Of a stretch of DNA of 64,000 nt, positions 9,041 to 16,521 are shown piece after piece. The notes under the pieces were generated by a model, which was not told where the DNA came from, did no database searches, and saw only the letters and a program-made list of their open reading frames with translations. The translations under genes were made by a program, and so were the position numbers. This stretch comes from Pseudoalteromonas sp. OOF1S-7 (GTDB taxonomy: Bacteria; Pseudomonadota; Gammaproteobacteria; Enterobacterales; Alteromonadaceae). The stretch spans positions 310,001 to 374,000 of the forward strand of contig NZ_JAKRFZ010000003.1 in NCBI RefSeq assembly GCF_022347765.1. Reading direction: 5' to 3'. Each line of letters opens with the position of its first letter. The first letter of the stretch is position 1.

Positions 9041-9057
9041 ACTAGGTATTACCTAGT
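9041..9057. promoter_or_regulatory. Perfect 17-bp palindrome, possible operator
   Basis: ACTAGGTA, one central base, TACCTAGT. The symmetry is complete over eight bases on each side, typical of a site for a dimeric regulator. It lies about 190 bases before the small gene at 9248 and 590 bases before the first ligase. The regulator is unknown. Confidence 0.35.
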
Positions 9058-9247
9058 CAATTGTTACTTAATGTTTGCATTAGATGTTCTTTGTGTAAAT
9101 AGTATTTGCAATAATGTGTTGGCATGTTTATATTACTTTGGTAGTATCGTTTCAGGGAATTTTTTGATGTTACTGCTAATAAACGCAACGCGATTCCCAT
9201 TGGTATGTTCGAAAATATTCATCAAACATTAGCAAAGGAAGTGTGTC

Positions 9248-9442
9248 ATGAATAAAGATTGTATGTATCAGTTATTGAAAATGGCATACGAGTTTGGCTA
9301 TTTGGATTGTGAGAATGGCAACATGTTAAGCTCTGGTCTGTTAGTAGAACATTTCCTGGAATGTGCTCACGACATAAATGAAATTGAACATTTAGAAACA
9401 CAACTACAGCAATTAAAGAGTACAAGTATGTCTCACCGGTGA
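9248..9442 (+). CDS. Small hypothetical protein ahead of the cluster
   Basis: 64 residues, with a good ribosome site (AAAGGAAG about 7 bases before the ATG). The protein is acidic and helical in appearance; the last third (NEIEHLETQLQQLKS) could form a short coiled coil. No family recognised. It is on the same strand as the F420 cluster and about 190 bases upstream of it, so it could be the first gene of the transcript or a relic of the debris region. Confidence 0.45.
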   Translation: MNKDCMYQLLKMAYEFGYLDCENGNMLSSGLLVEHFLECAHDINEIEHLETQLQQLKSTSMSHR

Positions 9443-9525
9443 GACAAATCTAGATAATGCAAATGCTGAGTCATTCTACCTCAGGGATGTTGCAGGGGAC
9501 CATAAGTCGTCAAGACAATAAATGC

Positions 9526-9535
9526 ATCACGTGAT
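9526..9535. promoter_or_regulatory. Palindrome ATCACGTGAT in the leader of the cluster
   Basis: A perfect 10-bp palindrome with a CACGTG core, about 94 bases before the preferred start of the first ligase gene. This is the only gap where a promoter for the cluster would be expected, so it is a candidate operator. A site this short can occur by chance. Confidence 0.3.
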
Positions 9536-9628
9536 CTGAACAATGGGATTTAGGTTGAGATGTGACTTGTTGGTTATCCATTTATGTTCTGTCAGGAATT
9601 GATTGATGAGTCAAGAAGGATACGAATT

Positions 9629-11170
9629 GTGAAAAATGAAAAAGTGCAACCCCTTCATCTGGCTTCTGTTTTATTGGAGCGTGTTAGGCATCGGGAACGG
9701 AATGATAGCCCTTTGTTTATTGATGATAATAATGAGATATCAGGTGCAGCATTTGTTGGGAATCTTAACCTTTTAACCACGAGCTGTTTAGCTGACACAG
9801 CAGACCATCGAGTCGTGATTTGTATGAATGACTCAATTGCACTGGCGTTAAGTTTTTATGGCGTAATGCTGGCCGGTGGTATCCCCATTGTGATTAACCC
9901 CAGGCTTAGAGCTGAATCTATATCTTATATTCTCGCGGACAGCGACGCCAGATTGATTATTTCTGATGAAGAGTATCGTGAAAAATTTGAAAATATGCAG
10001 CATAGCTCAGCTTTGTTGCTACACAAAGAAAATAACTTCTTTCGACACTCACAATTAATATTTTCATTGGACTGTCAATTAAACGCAACACAAAATCCAA
10101 TAAATGGAGTTGTTTCGACACAAGGACATTGCTTTTGGCAGTATACCTCGGGAACTTCCGGAGACCCTAAAGCCGTGATGCACACGCATGAGGGGATACT
10201 GGATATGTGTGAGCAATTTGCAGGTCACTATTTACAAATAAATGAAGAAGATATCATCTATTCCATACCTAAAACGTTTTTTGGGTATGGAATGGGAAAT
10301 AGCCTGATATTTCCACTTTATGGAAATTGTACAGCCTTACTTACTCAGCAATGGCCTTCTGTTGATAAGATCCTTTCCAATATTAAACAGCATAAGCCTT
10401 CATTGCTTTTTGGCGGTCCGGCGATATATAAAATGATGTTGGATGATCCCAGAACTGCCGAAGTTGTCAATATTCCAAGGTTATTTTACTCTGCAGGTTC
10501 GCCATTATTAAAACAATTGCACGAAGAGTGGTTTGCAAAATATGATAAATATATTATAGATGGCATTGGTGCAACTGAAGTTGGACATGTATTTATTGGA
10601 AACGATATCAGTAGTCCAAAATTTGGTAAAGTGGGTAAATGTTTACCTGGATATGAGTGTAAGTTATTGGCAATAGAAGGTTACCCAAAGCATACTGGGA
10701 TTCTGTGTGTTAAAGGCGGATCTGTTGCGGCGGGGTACTGGAACAAAGCCGATAAGCAGGAGGAAAAGTTTTCTGACGGTTGGTATATAACAGGAGATAT
10801 TTTTTCGGTTGATGAAGAGGGAAATTATGAATTTATTGGTCGTGAAGATGATTTATTCAAAGTTAAAGGAAGATGGGTTGAACCCGTAAAGATAGAAAAC
10901 TGGTTGTTGAGTAAATATTCATGTATTTCGGAAGCGGCTGTTGTACCTTTCCATGAAAATTATGATGTTCAGTGTGCTCTATTTATTGTACTGGGTGAGA
11001 GTGCGATTTGTAGCACTCAATTTGAGTCCGAGTTGAGGGGAGATTTGTCAAACGGACTGCACTCATTTGAAGTCCCGAGACAAATACATTTCTTAGAGTC
11101 ACTCACAAAAAATGACAATGGAAAATTAGAACGCAAGAAGTTAATTGAAAAAATAACTCTACATAATTAA
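9629..11170 (+). CDS. Acyl/aryl-AMP ligase of benzoate-CoA ligase type
   Basis: 513 residues from GTG 9629, preferred because AAGGA lies 8 bases upstream; the frame is open from ATG 9584, which has no ribosome site. It belongs to the ANL superfamily (carboxylate plus ATP to acyl-AMP, usually then acyl-CoA). The P-loop TSGTSGDPK is at about residues 173-181; DGIGATEVGH is motif A5, YITGDIF is A7, and GKLERKK holds the catalytic lysine near the C-terminus. The A5 region and the SAGSPL segment resemble benzoate/4-hydroxybenzoate-CoA ligases, so an aromatic acid is a reasonable guess. It opens the plus-strand cluster and is followed after 24 bases by a second ligase. No carrier protein is encoded nearby. 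Confidence 0.85.
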   Translation: MKNEKVQPLHLASVLLERVRHRERNDSPLFIDDNNEISGAAFVGNLNLLTTSCLADTADHRVVICMNDSIALALSFYGVMLAGGIPIVINPRLRAESISYILADSDARLIISDEEYREKFENMQHSSALLLHKENNFFRHSQLIFSLDCQLNATQNPINGVVSTQGHCFWQYTSGTSGDPKAVMHTHEGILDMCEQFAGHYLQINEEDIIYSIPKTFFGYGMGNSLIFPLYGNCTALLTQQWPSVDKILSNIKQHKPSLLFGGPAIYKMMLDDPRTAEVVNIPRLFYSAGSPLLKQLHEEWFAKYDKYIIDGIGATEVGHVFIGNDISSPKFGKVGKCLPGYECKLLAIEGYPKHTGILCVKGGSVAAGYWNKADKQEEKFSDGWYITGDIFSVDEEGNYEFIGREDDLFKVKGRWVEPVKIENWLLSKYSCISEAAVVPFHENYDVQCALFIVLGESAICSTQFESELRGDLSNGLHSFEVPRQIHFLESLTKNDNGKLERKKLIEKITLHN

Positions 11171-11194
11171 TGACTAACACGGTGATATCAGAAA

Positions 11195-12793
11195 ATGTTA
11201 TTTGAAGAAAATAAAATAAAAACAATTCAAAGTGATGACTCGATTGGTGCGGGTAACTTTATACACAAACTATTGGAGTACAGCACCGATCCGGACGCTA
11301 CTTGTATTTATCAAGACAAAGCAATACTTGATCATAACGGCAAATTGAAATCAGAATTTTCCTTAAATGAAATTGTAGAGAACGCCAACTATTGGTCGAA
11401 CCTATATTACTCTCAGGGGATCAAGAAAAGAGAACCTGTGTGTTTATATTTGAACGATAACTTCAACTACTTTATTCATTATTTAGCATTAAATCAGATT
11501 GGTGCCATCCCTGTTTGCATTAATCACAATCTAAGTACAGAAGTGACAGCTGAATTTATAAAGAGAATTGGCTCAAAGGTATTAATTACCGAGCAGTCGA
11601 TCAATGAGCAAGCTGAATCTATTAGACATGAAATAGGCACAGATTTTAAAGTGCTCAGATTGGAACTCTTGCTTATCGGTGAATCAATTGACTTTAAAAC
11701 CGAGTTTAATCATAACGATGATGATGTAGTCCTCTTAGCTCACACTTCAGGTACAACCGGAATTCCAAAAGGTGTTATCTTTACACATAATAGCTTGTAT
11801 TTTGGAGTCAAAGAGCAGCTGCATAAACAGGTAGGTACCAGAATATTAAGTAGTTTGCCGCATTCACATAGCTCTGCGATTTCAGTGTTGATGTCGAGCC
11901 TAATGCGTGGCGCTACCGTCTATATTCAAAGCAAGAGAGAGCCAAAGGAAATTGAATCCAGCGTGGCAAGCTTTAAGCCTGATATGGTAGTTGCTTTTCC
12001 AAAAACTTTTGTAGACCTATGCCGGGTAGAGTTGAATGCAGAGAATTTTGATTCTGTATCATACTGGTTAAGTACTGGTGATGCGAATCATGAGCCACAT
12101 ATTCGTAAGTTAGTTGCCTTGGGAAATTGTACGATAAAGGGTGAAAAACTAGCGGGTTCCATTTTTATTGACAACCTGGGCTCGTCCGAATTTGGTTTCG
12201 CCATGTTTAGAAATATTCACACGCCAAAGTCTAATAATTATAAGCGTTATATTGGTAAGCCATTTGACTGGGTGCAGGCTGAAGTGCTGGATGAGCATGG
12301 TAATGCACTAGAGCCAAATGAAGTGGGTATGTTGGGCGTATTGTCTGAAAGTGTGACTGTGGGATACTGGAATAATCACTTGCTTACCGAGCAAAATAAG
12401 GTAAATGGCTATTGGCTTACAGGCGATTATGTCTATAAAAACAAAGTGGGTGAGTTTTTTCATGTGGACAGAATATCTGATAAGTTAGAAACCCGTGAAG
12501 GTCCAATGTACAGTTGTCAGGTTGAAGAGCTAATTCTGGGGCAATATGACTGCATTTTTGAGTGTAGTATTATAGGTGTACCTGATGGTGGTCAATACCA
12601 AAAGGCTGTCTTATTGGTTGAACCCAAATCCGGTTGTAGTTTGAGAGATACTTTACTACAAGAATTGAATGAAATGCTGGTCAAGGAAAATATTCCGACT
12701 TTGAGTGCGATTAAGCTGGAACCCGGCTACGAGAATATAGGTGCGACCGGCAAAAAGCTAAAGCGTGTACTAAGAGAATCAGTATCAATATGA
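11195..12793 (+). CDS. Second acyl-AMP ligase (ANL superfamily)
   Basis: 532 residues. ATP-binding motif TSGTTGIPK at residues 184-192, A5 motif NLGSSEFGFAMF, YWLTGDYVY (A7), DRISDKLETREG (hinge) and ATGKKLKR with the C-terminal lysine. All core motifs are intact, so it should be active, but it is clearly diverged from the ligase upstream and is not a recent duplicate. It could activate a different acid or act as acyl-AMP:acceptor ligase. Its last codons overlap the next gene by 4 bases (ATGA), so the two are translationally coupled. Confidence 0.82.
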   Translation: MLFEENKIKTIQSDDSIGAGNFIHKLLEYSTDPDATCIYQDKAILDHNGKLKSEFSLNEIVENANYWSNLYYSQGIKKREPVCLYLNDNFNYFIHYLALNQIGAIPVCINHNLSTEVTAEFIKRIGSKVLITEQSINEQAESIRHEIGTDFKVLRLELLLIGESIDFKTEFNHNDDDVVLLAHTSGTTGIPKGVIFTHNSLYFGVKEQLHKQVGTRILSSLPHSHSSAISVLMSSLMRGATVYIQSKREPKEIESSVASFKPDMVVAFPKTFVDLCRVELNAENFDSVSYWLSTGDANHEPHIRKLVALGNCTIKGEKLAGSIFIDNLGSSEFGFAMFRNIHTPKSNNYKRYIGKPFDWVQAEVLDEHGNALEPNEVGMLGVLSESVTVGYWNNHLLTEQNKVNGYWLTGDYVYKNKVGEFFHVDRISDKLETREGPMYSCQVEELILGQYDCIFECSIIGVPDGGQYQKAVLLVEPKSGCSLRDTLLQELNEMLVKENIPTLSAIKLEPGYENIGATGKKLKRVLRESVSI

Positions 12794-13473
12794 ATGCCGT
12801 TCTCGAAGCCAATACCCAATATACATTAGTTAACTTTAATATATGTCCCTACGGGCAACGTGTATTACTGGGACTAGCGTTAAGTGGTGTTTCCTATAAG
12901 CACATCAGTTTGCATATCTATGAAGAGAAACCTGATTGGTTTATAGATAAAGTGAAGTGTGGAAAAGTACCGGCTTTATTTGTAGAGAGTCAAAATGGAA
13001 AAGATACGGATAAGAGTGCATTTACAATTTCTGAATCACTTGCGATTTTGTATTATTTGATGGAGTTGACACAATGCACTTGGTTTCCAGGTAGGCTGGA
13101 GCAAGATTGCAAGCACAGAGAACTGATATTTTTTGCCGATGATATTCACTCGAGTCTAAAGTCTTTTTTTACGGCTGAAGAGAGTCAGCGAAAATCACAG
13201 TTAGATAAAGTGCATCGTCAACTCTCAACTCTTGAAAATGTTTTTACCGATTTATCAAATTATGAACCATGGATGATGATAGACATTGTATATGCGCCAC
13301 TGTTCAATTTGATAAAAGAGTTAGAAGAAATTTTTAATGTTGAGATGCTAGCTCAGTATCCGGAACTTGAACACTGGTCAAACAATTTGTTAATGAGTGA
13401 AGTTTTTAACTCTATATCTGATGTAAGCTTTTCTCAAAACTTACGCGGGTTTATCTCAAATTGTAGGGCGTAA
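12790..13473 (+). CDS. Glutathione S-transferase-fold protein with CPYGQR motif
   Basis: 227 residues. The N-terminal thioredoxin-like domain has C19-P-Y-G-Q-R at the active-site position and GKVPALF plus SESLAILYYL, the cis-proline and glutathione gamma-glutamyl contact region. An all-helical C-terminal domain follows. A cysteine here points to omega/lambda-like or dehalogenase/lyase-type GSTs, which form mixed disulfides or open glutathione adducts, rather than Ser/Tyr detoxifying types. Overlap with the upstream ligase by 4 bases indicates coupling. In this pathway it may add or remove glutathione from an activated intermediate; this is inference. Confidence 0.8.
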   Translation: MNAVLEANTQYTLVNFNICPYGQRVLLGLALSGVSYKHISLHIYEEKPDWFIDKVKCGKVPALFVESQNGKDTDKSAFTISESLAILYYLMELTQCTWFPGRLEQDCKHRELIFFADDIHSSLKSFFTAEESQRKSQLDKVHRQLSTLENVFTDLSNYEPWMMIDIVYAPLFNLIKELEEIFNVEMLAQYPELEHWSNNLLMSEVFNSISDVSFSQNLRGFISNCRA

Positions 13474-13489
13474 AATATGACAGGGCGTG

Positions 13490-14929
13490 ATGGAAAATAT
13501 GCAAGTTAACATAATAGAAAAACAAGACATTTCCAGTGTCGAACCCGAAAACCTTTCGGATTATAAGGAGTATGGCGAGCTACTTAATTCTTCTTCTAAA
13601 CTGGTAGAGTCATTAGTTAGTAATGCTGAGTGTGCAAAGTTAGAAATATTAGCGAAGAGCGATCAGGAACTAGAAGAAGCCGTTATAAAAATAGCACAAG
13701 GGGTTGCTGAGTTATCCGAAGAATTTGTCAATGAAGAGTATCAGCAGTCAAAAATCGGTAATATTGTAGATAAGACTCATAAACTCTCAATAGTCACTGA
13801 TTTAGCAAGTAAAGATTTGTTGGGTATTAAAACTTTTGGCGCGATCTCTGAGCAAGATGGAGTCACTGAGTATGCCAGTCCTGTGGGTGTCATATTTGCG
13901 ATAGTACCTTTGACGAATCCGATCCCCAATTCGCTGTACAAGATACTTAATGCTATCAGGACAAGAAACTCAATCATTATCAGCTATCCCAAGAAAACGG
14001 TTTCTATCGGTTTACGGCTTATTAAGCTCGTTAACTCGATTTTGTCCAACCTGAACTTCCCGAAAGACCTGGTTCAGGCATTACCTTTAACTTCAAGTCG
14101 AGAGCTTGTGCAACAGGTGATGTCTCACCCTGGTATTGATTTAATTCTTGCAACGGGAGGCTCTTCTTTGGTCAAAGCGGTTTTAAGTTCTGGTAATCCA
14201 GCCTATACCGTAGGACCGGGAAATGTCCCAGCCTTGATTTTCGACGATGCAGACTTAGGCCATGCCAGTCGCTGTATTGTAAAAAGTAAAGCGTATGATA
14301 ATGGCATTATATGTGGTTCAGAAAGTAACTTGATTGTTGATAGCCGAGTGTATACGGCATTAATAAAGGAACTTGAACAGAGCGGGGCAGCGGTACTTTC
14401 TGAATCTGAAAAAGAAAGAGCAACGCAAATGTGGTTTGAGGAGCAAGGCGGGTTGAAAACCTCTATGGTTGGAAAGCCTGCGCAATATCTCGCTGTGATT
14501 GCGGGCATTGAACGTGATTATCTGATCAGAACATTGGTTATTCCATGCCGGGCGAAGGAAGTGGAATATTACTGCTGGGAAAAGCTTGCGCCAGTTATGT
14601 CGATATTAAATGTTCATCAATCACAGTTAATCAGTGTCGCCGAGAAATTGTTGTCTATGGATGGTGAAGGCCATACCGCTGCGATCCACACGATGAATAA
14701 AGAGACCGAGTTAGAGTGCGCTGAAAGGTTGTCGGCAGGAAGAATATTGGTCAACTGCCCTGCAACATTCGGAATGATGGGTGTCACGAGTCACTTACCC
14801 ATTTCGTTTATGCTGGGGAGCGGCACTTGGGGAAGTTGTATTTCAACTGATGCGATTACTTGGCGTCATTTATTAAATATTAAGCGTCTTTCTCACTATA
14901 AAGAAAATCCGATTGTAAACTTATATTAA
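13490..14929 (+). CDS. Acylating (CoA-dependent) aldehyde dehydrogenase
   Basis: About 479 residues; starts at 13487 (GTG), 13490 and 13499 are all possible. It resembles the N-terminal half of AdhE and the EutE/PduP class, which interconvert acyl-CoA and aldehyde with NAD(P)H. The catalytic cysteine is C275 in NGIICGSES; ASPVGVIFAIVPLTNP, LATGGSSLVKAV, GPGNVPAL and GSGTWGS are class features. Standing just after two acid ligases, it most simply reduces their acyl-CoA product to an aldehyde; the reverse direction is also possible. No alcohol dehydrogenase domain is attached. Confidence 0.85.
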   Translation: MENMQVNIIEKQDISSVEPENLSDYKEYGELLNSSSKLVESLVSNAECAKLEILAKSDQELEEAVIKIAQGVAELSEEFVNEEYQQSKIGNIVDKTHKLSIVTDLASKDLLGIKTFGAISEQDGVTEYASPVGVIFAIVPLTNPIPNSLYKILNAIRTRNSIIISYPKKTVSIGLRLIKLVNSILSNLNFPKDLVQALPLTSSRELVQQVMSHPGIDLILATGGSSLVKAVLSSGNPAYTVGPGNVPALIFDDADLGHASRCIVKSKAYDNGIICGSESNLIVDSRVYTALIKELEQSGAAVLSESEKERATQMWFEEQGGLKTSMVGKPAQYLAVIAGIERDYLIRTLVIPCRAKEVEYYCWEKLAPVMSILNVHQSQLISVAEKLLSMDGEGHTAAIHTMNKETELECAERLSAGRILVNCPATFGMMGVTSHLPISFMLGSGTWGSCISTDAITWRHLLNIKRLSHYKENPIVNLY

Positions 14930-14946
14930 TACGAGAGAAAATAACA

Positions 14947-15969
14947 ATGGAATCCGTACAAGCACTTAATAAGATAAATCGCATTGCATTTAGTTTCTAT
15001 ACGGCAGGTACATTTGCTGCTGCAAGTAACTTAAAAGTATTTGAGCACCTTGCAAAGCCTGGTTTGAGGCCAACTGAACTCAGTGAGAAAGTGAATATTC
15101 ACCCACAAGCTGCTCAATATCTGCTGAGTGCGTTAGAGTCACTTGAGTTAGTAGAACAGGCTGACGGGGTATATTCAAATTCAAAATTCGGTCAATATTT
15201 ACATTCACAATCTGAAGTTCCCATGTCATTTGCCCAACATGACTATTATTTTTATCGTATGTGGGAAAACTTACCTGATGCACTGAGAGAGTTTAGTCCT
15301 CGTCACGAGCAGACATGGGGAAAAAGCGCGTCAGACCTTTATAAGTCTATATATGGTGATGAAGAAAAACTTAGAGACTTTTTTAAGTTGCTTGACTCAT
15401 ATAACGTTCCAATTGGCCGGCTAGCAGCTGAACGCATTGACTTTAGCAAATATAACAAAATTCTCGATTTAGCTGGGGGGACTGGCTCTTTCTCCGCGGA
15501 AGTTGTTAAGCACTATGAGAACTTGTCAGGAGTGGTATTGGATTTGGAACCAGTACGCATGTTGTCAGAGGAGCTAATTGAGCGGAATGAATTACAGGGA
15601 CGATTTGAATTTACTGTAGGCGATATGTTCAATGGTGAATATCCACAGGGCGTCGATGTGATATTCCTCAGTTATATCTTACATAACTGGGATGATGAAA
15701 AGTGTGTTGAACTATTGAAACACTGTTATAACAATTTACCTGAAAACGGCATATTAGTTATCAGTGAAAAAGTGCTTAACAATGATCACTCCGGAGATTG
15801 GTGGGGTGTGATGATGTCCTTACAAATGCTGATTGCCTTTGAACCTGGTGCAAAAGAACGCACATTAGAAGAATACCAAGATTTGCTCCAACAGGCAGGT
15901 TTTAAACATTCAGAGCTGGTTCAATTGGATGCGCCTAGAGATCTACTAATTATTTATAAATCAATATAG
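14947..15969 (+). CDS. SAM-dependent O-methyltransferase (two-domain, plant-OMT type)
   Basis: 340 residues. The N-terminal winged-helix dimerisation domain contains LRPTELSEKVNIHPQAAQYL. The catalytic Rossmann domain has LDLAGGTGSF (L173-F182), GDMFNGEYP and the ILHNWDDEK motif, where H246 is the general base expected in this family. Such enzymes methylate phenolic or enolic hydroxyls of aromatic natural products. It lies 17 bases after the aldehyde dehydrogenase on the same transcript. The substrate is unknown. Confidence 0.85.
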   Translation: MESVQALNKINRIAFSFYTAGTFAAASNLKVFEHLAKPGLRPTELSEKVNIHPQAAQYLLSALESLELVEQADGVYSNSKFGQYLHSQSEVPMSFAQHDYYFYRMWENLPDALREFSPRHEQTWGKSASDLYKSIYGDEEKLRDFFKLLDSYNVPIGRLAAERIDFSKYNKILDLAGGTGSFSAEVVKHYENLSGVVLDLEPVRMLSEELIERNELQGRFEFTVGDMFNGEYPQGVDVIFLSYILHNWDDEKCVELLKHCYNNLPENGILVISEKVLNNDHSGDWWGVMMSLQMLIAFEPGAKERTLEEYQDLLQQAGFKHSELVQLDAPRDLLIIYKSI

Positions 15970-15984
15970 GAATAGGAAACGACA

Positions 15985-16500
15985 ATGAGTAGTCAACCAA
16001 AATTGAGCCGTATTGGCGTACCATTTGATATGAAACCTGAAGATGAAGGGGTATTGCTTCCTTGGTCTCGAGCCAGCGAACAGCTAAACGAATCGGTTAT
16101 TTACTGGGTATGCACAAGTCGCAAAGATGGACGTCCACTAGCGGTCCCTGTTTGGGGCGTATGGAAAGATGAAACCTTTTATATGCGCATGAACCCCTAT
16201 ACCCGGACAAGAACTAATCTGGATGAAAATCCGAATGTCGTTGTCCATCTTGAAAGTGGCGAAGATGCCGTGATTTTTGAGTCTGTTGCGGAAAAAATCA
16301 CGGATGAAGAACTACGAACCAAGGTCGCAGAAGCATTCGATGAAAAGTATGACTTCCCACAACCTAGTGCTGTGTTTTATCAGGCAAAACCAATTACAGC
16401 GATGTGCCAGCTATGTCATGGTGTCGGAGAGACCGCAGCAAATGAATACAGAGCCTCAGGTACTAAGTATCGCTGGGAATCTGGTGAAGATCGCACATAA
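15985..16500 (+). CDS. Predicted F420H2-dependent reductase, FDOR-B / PPOX-like split barrel
   Basis: 171 residues with a split beta-barrel fold. TSRKDGRPLAVPVWGVWKDE (residues 44-63) followed by TRTNLDENPNVVVHLESGED matches the FDOR-B branch of the pyridoxamine-phosphate-oxidase superfamily, whose members use F420, FMN or haem. The complete F420 pathway downstream makes F420 the likely cofactor. An AGGAAA ribosome site precedes the ATG. Unusual: a CQLCH sequence (C141, C144, H145) near the C-terminus, formally a CxxCH motif. There is no export signal, so covalent haem c is unlikely and a metal or redox role is possible. Confidence 0.75.
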   Translation: MSSQPKLSRIGVPFDMKPEDEGVLLPWSRASEQLNESVIYWVCTSRKDGRPLAVPVWGVWKDETFYMRMNPYTRTRTNLDENPNVVVHLESGEDAVIFESVAEKITDEELRTKVAEAFDEKYDFPQPSAVFYQAKPITAMCQLCHGVGETAANEYRASGTKYRWESGEDRT

Positions 16501-16521
16501 TCATACTGGGAATGAGAACGA

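Larger units (their letters stand above)
8087..9247. other. Gene-poor debris region before the F420 cluster
   Basis: About 1.1 kb without a convincing gene. Short frames exist on both strands (for example 8107-8310 minus and 9035-9232 plus), but none shows a family pattern plus a ribosome site. Composition is patchy: 8107-8700 is GC-richer than the sequence after 8850. Inverted repeats stand at 8700-8736, 8761-8803 and 9041-9057. The region looks like the scar of a mobile element or of decayed genes at the left border of an acquired segment, but I could not identify any transposase. Confidence 0.4.

Noticed and set aside
9035..9232. 65-codon hydrophobic frame before the cluster
   Set aside because: No clear ribosome site, a perfect palindrome lies in its first codons, composition is simply AT-rich, and no family pattern is seen.
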